Shown one piece after another: positions 22,041-27,585 of a stretch of DNA of 27,585 nucleotides. The DNA lies in the NCBI GenBank assembly GCA_000432995.1, contig HF972619.1, forward strand, positions 19,188 through 46,772. The letters are read 5' to 3'. A program made the translations under genes and the position numbers. The stretch is from Clostridium sp. CAG:1013 (GTDB lineage Bacteria > Bacillota > Clostridia > Oscillospirales > Acutalibacteraceae). The notes under the pieces were generated by a model. That model was not told the DNA's origin, searched no databases, and saw nothing but the letters and a program-made list of their open reading frames with translations. Each line of letters begins with the position of its first letter. The first letter of the stretch is position 1.

Positions 22041-22703
22041 TTATCTTGTCTCTGCCAAAGCGCGCATGAGGGCCTTCTGACTCTTCTCCTCGCTCACTGC
22101 AACGAGCTCATCTCCTGCATGGAGAATGGTGGAGCCGTTGGGGATGGTGAGCACGCCTCGGCGAATCAGGGAGATGACCAGCGTGCCACCGGGCAGGCTG
22201 ATATCCTTGAGCGCCACTCCGTCCAAAGCAGTGTCAGTAGGCAAGGTCATGGAGCAGATACCCGCCTTGCCCTGATTCAACGTGGCGATCAGGTGCATAT
22301 GGACCAAGTCCGCTTCCTGCTCGATCATCTTTGTCAAAATGTCGGTACTGCTCACTGTATTCTCAATGCCAAGCACCCGGAAGGTCTCAATATTTCTGGG
22401 ATCGTTCACACGGGAGATCACCTTTTTGGCATGAAAGTGATCCCGGGCCAGCTGACAGGCAACCAAGTTGTCCTGATCGCTGCCGGTAACGCTCATAAAG
22501 CAATCGGCATCCTGAGCGCCGGCGGCTTCCAGCACTGCCACATTGGTGCCGTCTCCACGGAAAATAGCCGCGTCCAGATCATCGGCCAAACGCTCGCATC
22601 GTTCGCGATTCTTCTCAACCAGGCTGACGGTATGTCTCCGCTCCAGCAGGATCCGAGCCAGGTTCCAGCCGGCTTTACCGCCGCCTATGACCACCATTTT
22701 CAT
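22041..22703 (-). CDS. trkA: TrkA-type RCK potassium-uptake regulatory protein (second of pair)
   Basis: A 220-residue cytosolic RCK protein. The N-terminal Rossmann domain carries the nucleotide motif VVIGGGKAGWNLA (4-16) with an acidic residue (Glu30) at the end of the second strand, suggesting NAD(H) or nucleotide binding; a TrkA-C domain follows from about residue 140. Such proteins gate TrkH/KtrB potassium channels. It follows another trkA-like gene with 15 nt between them. The SD is GGGGAGG. No channel gene is in the window. Stop lies just upstream of the AT-rich perR promoter region. Confidence 0.87.
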   Translation of the reverse strand: MKMVVIGGGKAGWNLARILLERRHTVSLVEKNRERCERLADDLDAAIFRGDGTNVAVLEAAGAQDADCFMSVTGSDQDNLVACQLARDHFHAKKVISRVNDPRNIETFRVLGIENTVSSTDILTKMIEQEADLVHMHLIATLNQGKAGICSMTLPTDTALDGVALKDISLPGGTLVISLIRRGVLTIPNGSTILHAGDELVAVSEEKSQKALMRALAETR

Positions 22704-22718
22704 CTTCGGTACCTCCCC

Positions 22719-23342
22719 TTAGTCGATCTTCCGGCTGCACACCAGGGAATCCCCGCTGTCCAGGTAGATTTCCTCATTCTTGGTTTTCAGCAGGAAGCTG
22801 CCGTCCTCTTTGATGACGCCGAACAGGCCGTCACCCTGGCGCAAGTCCACACTGGCAGTGGTATGTCCGAAATAGCGGTGCTCCACAGGGATCACTACCA
22901 GGGAGACCGTGGAGGTGCCAAACGTGATCTGACGGCTTTGCCAAGGACTGGTCAAGGCGGTTACCAGCTTGTCCCCCGCCATGTTGGTGGGGCAAACTGT
23001 TTGAAGACCGAAACGCTCAAAAATATTTTCACGATAGGGGTCAGAGATTCGAGCGATCACCTTGGGGATCCCAAATACGTTTTTGGCGATCTGGCCAACG
23101 GTGATGTTCAGGTTATCGTCCGGGGTGGTAACGGCTACAGCGTCGCAGCCCTCAATTCCCGCGGACCGCAGGCTTTTGATGTCCATCGGGAATCCAACGG
23201 CGGTCACACCGCTGAAATCTGGGCTGAGCAGTGCCAGATTTTCCTGGCTGGCATCGATCAGCACTACATCGTGACCGGCCTCATCCAGCATCTCCGCGGT
23301 TTTACGGCCCAAAAGTCCGCCGCCAACGATCATAATATTCAT
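22719..23342 (-). CDS. trkA: TrkA-type RCK potassium-uptake regulatory protein (first of pair)
   Basis: A 207-residue RCK protein with the Rossmann motif MIVGGGLLGRKTAEML (4-19), Asp30 at the end of strand 2, a TTPDDNLNITVGQIA segment (93-107) in which trkA family proteins carry a conserved DDN, and a TrkA-C domain near the C-terminus. Same architecture as its neighbour at 22041 but with only moderate resemblance, so the pair is likely an old duplication or a heteromeric ring. ATG at 23342 with AAAGGA about 10 nt upstream. It lies 92 nt downstream of the SH3 lipoprotein gene, with terminators between. Confidence 0.87.
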   Translation of the reverse strand: MNIMIVGGGLLGRKTAEMLDEAGHDVVLIDASQENLALLSPDFSGVTAVGFPMDIKSLRSAGIEGCDAVAVTTPDDNLNITVGQIAKNVFGIPKVIARISDPYRENIFERFGLQTVCPTNMAGDKLVTALTSPWQSRQITFGTSTVSLVVIPVEHRYFGHTTASVDLRQGDGLFGVIKEDGSFLLKTKNEEIYLDSGDSLVCSRKID

Positions 23343-23389
23343 GTCGATTTTGTCCTTTCCTCTTTACGGCGCGTCAAAATCCGCCGAGT

Positions 23390-23416
23390 AAAAATAGGCC
23401 CAGGAAAAACCTGGGC
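23390..23416 (-). terminator. Second terminator after the lipoprotein gene
   Basis: Minus-strand GCCCAGG/CCTGGGC stem (23416-23410 with 23404-23398), a five-T loop and a following CTATTTTT tract. Confidence 0.8.
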
Positions 23417-23419
23417 AGG

Positions 23420-23445
23420 AAAAAGAGAACGGCGTTATTCGCCGT
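23420..23445 (-). terminator. First terminator, overlapping the lipoprotein stop codon
   Basis: Minus-strand ACGGCG/CGCCGT stem (23445-23440 with 23434-23429), loop AATAA that contains the TAA stop, followed by TCTCTTTTT. Tandem with the terminator at 23390-23416. Confidence 0.7.
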
Positions 23446-23944
23446 CCTCGGAGTCCTCTGAACTGGTAGAGCTTGTACTGCTTTCGGAATCGCCTCCGTC
23501 GGGAGACTGGGTGGACGTAGTGGAAGTAGTATCTTCCCCATTGTCATCCGAACCAGATTCGCCTCGAAGCTTGTTGTACTCGTCCACAGTCACTTCAATC
23601 ACTTCCGCGTAATCAGCGGAAACATAAGCGGTCTTGCCATTATACTGGACTTGATACCAACCGTCTTGGGCATCTTCCATCATCAGCGCCAGCCTCTGGC
23701 TGCTTTCCGCCAAACCCAGAATCTCGCTGTCAGTGGAAGCCTCTGCGCGAATATTCAACCCAGAGTCCGCGGTGACACGCAGAGCTTTAGCGGTTTGAGG
23801 TTCCGGCGTAGGAGCGGGGCTTGTTGTGGCGGGAGTACTGTTCAGACCACTGGAATTGGTCTCATCTCCCTTATCATTTCCACAGCCGCACAGCACAAGG
23901 GCAATCATGCAAAGCATTAAGGTAAGGCAAACCAACTTTTTCAT
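23435..23944 (-). CDS. Lipoprotein with bacterial SH3 domain and acidic Ser/Thr tail
   Basis: A 169-residue putative lipoprotein. The signal peptide (residues 1-20, MKKLVCLTLMLCMIALVLCG) is followed by a lipobox-like LCGC, with Cys21 the likely lipidation site. Residues about 22-52 are a Ser/Thr/Pro linker, about 53-118 an SH3-type (SH3_3-like) domain containing SGLNIRAEASTDSEILG and GWYQVQYNGKTAYVSADY, and the last about 41 residues are almost only Ser, Thr, Asp, Glu and Gly. Such SH3 domains often bind cell wall. Start at 23944 has AAAGGAG about 11 nt upstream. It has its own promoter and two terminators, so it is monocistronic. Confidence 0.83.
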   Translation of the reverse strand: MKKLVCLTLMLCMIALVLCGCGNDKGDETNSSGLNSTPATTSPAPTPEPQTAKALRVTADSGLNIRAEASTDSEILGLAESSQRLALMMEDAQDGWYQVQYNGKTAYVSADYAEVIEVTVDEYNKLRGESGSDDNGEDTTSTTSTQSPDGGDSESSTSSTSSEDSEDGE

Positions 23945-23986
23945 CTGTTACAACACTCCTTTTTCCCCAAAGTATTATGTAACTTT

Positions 23987-24014
23987 ATTGTAGCATAATC
24001 CGGGGAAAAGTCCA
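23987..24014 (-). promoter_or_regulatory. Promoter of the SH3 lipoprotein gene
   Basis: Minus-strand TGGACT (24014-24009), 16-nt spacer, extended -10 TGCTACAAT (-10 hexamer TACAAT at 23992-23987). Confidence 0.6.
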
Positions 24015-24130
24015 CAGGTTTTTCCCCATTTTCACAGATTTTCTCTTTGCTTCCCACCCTCTATTTACGCCTCCTCAAACAGGCCGAAAAATCCTCTTCT
24101 AAAAAAATTTAAAAAATTGCATTTTTACGC

Positions 24131-24159
24131 TTGACTTTCTATGGCACCTGGGATATAAT
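24131..24159 (+). promoter_or_regulatory. Promoter of the tRNA pair
   Basis: TTGACT (24131-24136), 17-nt spacer, TATAAT (24154-24159), starting 21 nt before the tRNA-Thr 5' end. Confidence 0.8.
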
Positions 24160-24179
24160 AAACGAGCGCTAAAAAATCC

Positions 24180-24255
24180 GCTGGTGTAGCTCAGTTGGTA
24201 GAGCAGCTGATTTGTAATCAGCAGGTCAGGGGTTCGAGTCCGTTCACCAGCTCCA
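24180..24255 (+). tRNA. tRNA-Thr (UGU)
   Basis: A 76-nt cloverleaf with encoded CCA. The acceptor GCTGGTG pairs with CACCAGC (7 bp), the D-arm GCTC/GAGC and anticodon arm GCTGA/TCAGC are perfect, and the loop TTTGTAA has anticodon TGT. The T-arm AGGGG/CCGTT has a G-G mismatch at position 51-63 and a G-T at 50-64. The discriminator base is T. Confidence 0.95.
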
Positions 24256-24310
24256 CTGGCAGACAAGCAAGCGCGTTCACATACCCAGCCGTCCGGCATG
24301 GGGCTTATAT

Positions 24311-24395
24311 GGGAGAGTTCCCGAGTGGCCAAAGGGGGCAGACTGTAAATCTGTTGTCGACGACTTCAGTGGTTCGAATCCACTCTCTCCCACCA
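24311..24395 (+). tRNA. tRNA-Tyr (GUA)
   Basis: An 85-nt class II tRNA with encoded CCA: acceptor GGGAGAG/CTCTCCC, anticodon loop CTGTAAA (anticodon GTA), long variable arm (near 24353-24367) and T-arm AGTGG/CCACT. The 55-nt spacer after tRNA-Thr has no separate promoter that I can see. Confidence 0.95.
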
Positions 24396-24397
24396 GG

Positions 24398-24427
24398 AAA
24401 ACCGATACCAAATGGTATCGGTTTTTT
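24398..24427 (+). terminator. Terminator after tRNA-Tyr
   Basis: A perfect 12-bp stem, AAAACCGATACC / GGTATCGGTTTT, with loop AAAT, followed by further T. Confidence 0.9.
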
Positions 24428-24434
24428 GTTTTCC

Positions 24435-24471
24435 GCCGCGAATTCCACACAAATGGGATCCGCGGCTTTTT
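24435..24471 (+). terminator. Second terminator after the tRNA pair
   Basis: GCCGCG (24435-24440) pairs with CGCGGC (24461-24466), with extra pairing inside interrupted by one mismatch, followed by TTTTT. Confidence 0.7.
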
Positions 24472-24506
24472 CTATCCGGTTTTCTTGTTAAATTTATTAA
24501 AATCCC

Positions 24507-24535
24507 TTGTAAATCAGCCAGGAATATAGTAAGAT
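24507..24535 (+). promoter_or_regulatory. Promoter of the TetR operon
   Basis: TTGTAA (24507-24512), 17-nt spacer, TAAGAT (24530-24535). The operator palindrome starts 5 nt after the -10 box. Confidence 0.7.
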
Positions 24536-24539
24536 AAAG

Positions 24540-24561
24540 ATAAATAACACGTGTTATTTAT
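24540..24561. promoter_or_regulatory. Perfect 22-bp palindrome, TetR operator
   Basis: ATAAATAACAC followed by its exact reverse complement, with no spacer. It lies just after the -10 box and before the SD of the TetR gene, so a bound repressor would block transcription of the whole operon. Confidence 0.85.
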
Positions 24562-24582
24562 AAATTGAGAAAGGAGTTTCCT

Positions 24583-25173
24583 ATGCCGCCGCGAAAACGT
24601 ATCTTTCGTGAGGATATTTTGAAGGCCGCAGTAAGTTTGGTCCAAGAACAGGGTACAATAGCTCTTTCGGTTCGAAACATCGCTGGGAAATTGAATTGCT
24701 CCACCCAGCCAATCTATTCGGAATTTGAAAGCATGGAAACTCTCCGGGACGAACTGATGGCTTATATCCGGGAAAATTTCCTGCGCGAGGACGCGGGTAG
24801 TTACAAACAGGTCGCCCTCTCTTTCCTCCACTTCGCGCAGCGGGAAAAGAATCTGTTCCAGTTGGTCTATCTGCGTCAGCGGGCTGCCGGTGAAACATTC
24901 TTTGAAGATCCCAACGAAGAGCAGACGATCCACAAGCTGGAAACAAACCTGGAACTTTCTCGGGAACAGGCTTCCGAAATGCACCGAAGAATGCAGTATT
25001 ATTGTTACTCCATGGCAGTAATGATGGCCACCGGTTACCTGAATTTCAGCGAAGAAGAAATCAGCCAAGAACTGACGGAATATTACCGTATTATTTTAAG
25101 TTACTATAAGCAGGTGAAAAGCGAAGAAGAATTACAGCACTGGCTGAAGCGTTCGCGGAATCTGCTGGTATAA
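24583..25173 (+). CDS. TetR/AcrR-family regulator
   Basis: A 196-residue TetR-family repressor. The N-terminal winged-helix-free HTH is LSVRNIAGKLNCSTQPIYSEFESMETLRDEL (28-58), in which SVRNIAGKLNCSTQPIY is the recognition part; the C-terminal about 130 residues are the ligand-binding, dimerising domain, rich in aromatic and charged residues (for instance YYCYSMAVMMATGYL). The natural ligand is not known. The ATG at 24583 is set by a GGAG SD 6 nt upstream and the usual PPRKRIFRED start; a longer in-frame reading to 24565 has no SD. It likely represses itself and the two downstream redox genes at the palindrome. Confidence 0.9.
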   Translation: MPPRKRIFREDILKAAVSLVQEQGTIALSVRNIAGKLNCSTQPIYSEFESMETLRDELMAYIRENFLREDAGSYKQVALSFLHFAQREKNLFQLVYLRQRAAGETFFEDPNEEQTIHKLETNLELSREQASEMHRRMQYYCYSMAVMMATGYLNFSEEEISQELTEYYRIILSYYKQVKSEEELQHWLKRSRNLLV

Positions 25174-25191
25174 ACTCAAAGGAGGTACACT

Positions 25192-26748
25192 ATGGCAACA
25201 AAAGCAAACAAAGCCTATGACGTGGTGGTCATAGGCGCAGGCAATGGCGGTCTGGTTGCCGCCATCCGGATCTTGCAGGCTGGATATTCCTGTCTGCTTC
25301 TGGAAAAGCACAACCTGCCCGGCGGTTTTGCCACCAGTTTCAAACGGGGACGTTTTGAATTCGAAGCGAGTCTGCATGAATTGAACGATTTCGGTTCTCC
25401 CCAGGAGCCAGGCGATGTGCGCAAGCTGTTCCGTGACTTGGGCGTGGAGGATAAAATCGATTGGGTGCGCATCCCCGAGGCCTACCACCTGATCACCACC
25501 GACAAGAAATATGACTGTGTTATGCCTTTCGGCCAGCAGGCGTTCATCGACAAAATGGTGGAATACTGCCCCGAGTCCCGCAAATCCATCACGGAATTCT
25601 TTGAGTTGTGTAACGAAGTCCGGGACGCTCAGACTTATTCCAACTCTGTAAACGGTAACACCGATTCCGCTTATATGAAAAAGAATTTCCCAAATTTCGT
25701 AAAAGCCGGAAGTTATTCGGTGAACCAAGTTCTGGACGCTTTGAAAATGCCTCAAAAGGCCAAGGATATCCTCAACGCCTACTGGTGTTATCTGGGTGTA
25801 GACTGTGATCGCATGAGCTTCCTGCATTACGGTTCCATGGTGATCCGCTATATCACCCGCGACGCCTGGATGCCTAAAATGCGCTCCCACGAGATCAGCC
25901 TTGCCCTGGATACCCGTATCCGAGAATTGGGCGGAGATATTTGGTACCAGTCCGAGGCGGAAAAGATCCTGGCGGACGACGCTGGGAAGATCAGCGGTGT
26001 CCAGCTCACTGATGGCAAGGTCATCCAGACCCGTCACATCATCGCCAACTGCTCTCCCCATCTGGTGTTTGGCAAAATGTTGGAAAAGAAGGCCGTCACC
26101 CAGCAGATGGTGCGGGCTACCAACAGCCGAAAATTCGCCGGCCGGGGGTTCTCCCTCTTCCTGGGACTCAACAAGTCCGCGGAAGAACTGGGCATTACCA
26201 GCCACAACTATTTCATTTATGACACGGCGGATACTGTCAAGCAGTACGACCTGATGAAAAAGGTCAGCACCAACCATGTGCAGGCCACGGTCTGCCTGAA
26301 CAACGCCTATCCCCAGTGTTCTCCTGAGGGCACCTGCATGATGTATTTCACCACCATGTTCATGTCCGATGACTGGGGAAATGTCTCCGAGGAAGAGTAT
26401 TTCAAGATAAAGGATCAGGTGGCTGATGACATGATCCGTGTCTTCGAGCGGGAAACCGGCTGCAAGATCCGGGACGCCATTGAAGAGATCTGCGTGGCCT
26501 CCCCCACCACCTACGCCCGTTACTGCGGACATCCGGAGGGCGTGATTTACGGCTATGAAACTGCCGATTGGGACAGCCTGATGCCCCGCATGATGATGAT
26601 GAAAGAGGACGCCCTGATGAGTCCCGGACTGCGGTTTGCAGGCGGTTACGCCATGCGTTCCAGCGGTTATTCCAGCGCGTATATCTCCGGCGATCTTTCC
26701 GGACGTCAGACTGTGGGCGATTTGAAAAAGGAGGCGCAGGGAGAATGA
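25192..26748 (+). CDS. Phytoene-desaturase / retinol-saturase-like FAD oxidoreductase
   Basis: A 518-residue flavoprotein of the CrtI/retinol-saturase-like NAD(P)/FAD oxidoreductase group. The dinucleotide motif GAGNGG (15-20), Glu38 at the end of strand 2 and PGG (43-45) are intact, and the C-terminal flavin-binding motif FAGGYAMRSSGYSSAYISG is at about 485-503. These enzymes saturate or desaturate hydrophobic polyenes, sterols or related ring compounds; nothing here names the substrate. No other carotenoid genes are near. The SD AAAGGAGG is ideal, 7 nt before the ATG at 25192, and the gene is 18 nt after the TetR gene. Its stop overlaps the next start as ATGA, so the pair is translationally coupled and probably forms an electron-transfer couple. 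Confidence 0.83.
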   Translation: MATKANKAYDVVVIGAGNGGLVAAIRILQAGYSCLLLEKHNLPGGFATSFKRGRFEFEASLHELNDFGSPQEPGDVRKLFRDLGVEDKIDWVRIPEAYHLITTDKKYDCVMPFGQQAFIDKMVEYCPESRKSITEFFELCNEVRDAQTYSNSVNGNTDSAYMKKNFPNFVKAGSYSVNQVLDALKMPQKAKDILNAYWCYLGVDCDRMSFLHYGSMVIRYITRDAWMPKMRSHEISLALDTRIRELGGDIWYQSEAEKILADDAGKISGVQLTDGKVIQTRHIIANCSPHLVFGKMLEKKAVTQQMVRATNSRKFAGRGFSLFLGLNKSAEELGITSHNYFIYDTADTVKQYDLMKKVSTNHVQATVCLNNAYPQCSPEGTCMMYFTTMFMSDDWGNVSEEEYFKIKDQVADDMIRVFERETGCKIRDAIEEICVASPTTYARYCGHPEGVIYGYETADWDSLMPRMMMMKEDALMSPGLRFAGGYAMRSSGYSSAYISGDLSGRQTVGDLKKEAQGE

Positions 26749-27585
26749 ATTTCAAGAAACAGATTTTCGGATTTATGGATATGCTGCGGTTCAAAAAAAT
26801 GGTGCCCACCCGGCGCCAGATGCTGGCTGAGGGTCCCAACACCCCGCTGCCTCAGGAATACCGCACCAACACCCTGGCGAAAAAGCTCCACCCCGGCTAT
26901 ATGCAAGTGGAACTGACCGACACCCGTCCCCTCACGGATACCATCCGGGAACTCACCTTCAAACGAGTGGACAGCGGAGAGTTTCCCTTCTTCCGGGCAG
27001 GACAATACGTGTCCATCCAGATCAAGATCGGGGACAGCCTGGTCAGCCGCCCCTATTCCATTGTCTCCACACCACGGCAGGCCCTGGAAAACAAACTGGT
27101 GCTGGCAGTGGAGAACGTGGGTTTTGTGTCCGGTTATCTCAACGAAACGGCAAAGGTGGGCGACCGCTTTGTCATGACCGAACCCTCCGGTGAATTCCAC
27201 TATGAGACCCTGCGAGACAGCCGGGATATCATCTGTATCGCTGGCGGCAGCGGAATCACACCCTTTATGTCCATGGCGGGCAGCCTTGCCGAAGGGGACG
27301 AAAATTACCACATGACACTTTTTTACGGCGCCCGCACCGCAGCACAGCTGGCCTATCGCGAGGAACTGGATGCCCTGGCAGCCCGCTGCGATCATTTCAA
27401 AGTGGTGTATGTCCTCAGCGATGAGGAGCAGCCTCATTGCGAAAAGGGCTTTGTGTCCGGGGAACTGATGAAAAAATACGTGGATCTCACCAGCAGCACG
27501 TTTTTCCTGTGCGGTCCTCAAGCCATGTATGACTTCATAGGAAAAGAACTTGCGCCCCTGGGTCTGCCCAAAAAAGCAGTGCATC
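26745..27585 (+). CDS. FNR-like FAD/NAD(P)H reductase, possibly with C-terminal 2Fe-2S domain (partial)
   Basis: First 280 residues of a ferredoxin-reductase-type protein; the window ends before the stop. A 50-residue N-terminal extension precedes the FAD barrel (RPYSI at 102-106) and the NAD(P) domain (GGSGITP at 167-173; CGPQAMY at 256-262). The last residues seen (KKAVH) are where many such proteins join a plant-type [2Fe-2S] domain, so one may follow, but this is not visible. It would pass electrons from NAD(P)H to the flavoprotein encoded just upstream. The ATG at 26745 overlaps the upstream stop; an AAGGAGG SD is about 10 nt upstream. No signal peptide or membrane segment is seen. Confidence 0.85.
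   Translation, partial: MNFKKQIFGFMDMLRFKKMVPTRRQMLAEGPNTPLPQEYRTNTLAKKLHPGYMQVELTDTRPLTDTIRELTFKRVDSGEFPFFRAGQYVSIQIKIGDSLVSRPYSIVSTPRQALENKLVLAVENVGFVSGYLNETAKVGDRFVMTEPSGEFHYETLRDSRDIICIAGGSGITPFMSMAGSLAEGDENYHMTLFYGARTAAQLAYREELDALAARCDHFKVVYVLSDEEQPHCEKGFVSGELMKKYVDLTSSTFFLCGPQAMYDFIGKELAPLGLPKKAVH

Noticed and set aside
22119..23612. A 497-residue plus-strand frame across the two trkA genes
   Set aside because: Antisense to two genes with intact RCK motifs; no independent support.
24180..24400. tRNA genes as a phage or island attachment site
   Set aside because: No integrase and no direct repeat of a tRNA 3' end is seen within the window.

Overview
The window looks like chromosomal core from a moderately GC-rich, spore-forming anaerobic Firmicute (class Clostridia, probably an Oscillospiraceae/Flavonifractor-like gut lineage). 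The clues are the order yqfC-yqfD-phoH-ybeY-dgkA-era-yqzL-recO, sporulation-type genes (yqfC, yqfD, a ylbJ-like gene), reverse rubrerythrin with a PerR-type regulator, FeoAB iron uptake, GTG/TTG starts with strong Shine-Dalgarno (SD) sites, and many intrinsic terminators. The lineage is an inference from gene content; no rRNA is present.

Layout. 1-859 (minus): feoB (cut by the window edge) and feoA, with a terminator-like hairpin between them. 990-4274 (plus): a promoter, a UPF0251/DUF134 regulator and an 858-residue multidomain redox protein (CoA-disulfide-reductase-like flavoprotein, rhodanese, sirohaem/4Fe-4S half-domain, two 4Fe-4S ferredoxin motifs), then a non-coding tandem repeat of about 114 bp and a terminator. 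4303-4903 (plus): an acyl-CoA thioesterase. 4868-9565 (minus): methyltransferase, htpG, a CAAX-type membrane protease with a Pro/Gln repeat tail, and tadA. 9622-17796 (minus): yqfC, yqfD, phoH, ybeY, dgkA, era, yqzL-like, recO, mutS2, covering sporulation, ribosome maturation, lipid kinase and DNA maintenance. 17905-20702 (plus): a ylbJ-like membrane protein, a four-cysteine small protein behind a structured leader, and a DUF4037 protein. 20705-23944 (minus): reverse rubrerythrin, perR, two TrkA-type RCK proteins and an SH3 lipoprotein. 24131-24471 (plus): tRNA-Thr and tRNA-Tyr with tandem terminators. 24507-27585 (plus): TetR regulator with a perfect 22-bp palindromic operator, a phytoene-desaturase/retinol-saturase-like flavoprotein and an FNR-like reductase (cut by the window end).

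How the genes fit together. Three modules stand out beyond housekeeping. One is a sulfur/redox enzyme that combines four activities in one chain and is controlled from a promoter carrying a dyad. The second is a peroxide-defence pair (PerR and reverse rubrerythrin) in which both genes carry PerR-box-like sites. The third is an inducible TetR-oxidoreductase-reductase operon whose two enzymes look like an electron supply and a flavin-dependent saturase/desaturase for an unknown, probably hydrophobic, substrate. Several intergenic regions also carry structure that the genes do not explain: the 114-bp tandem repeat, the leader at 19061-19247, and the phoH leader with alternative pairings.
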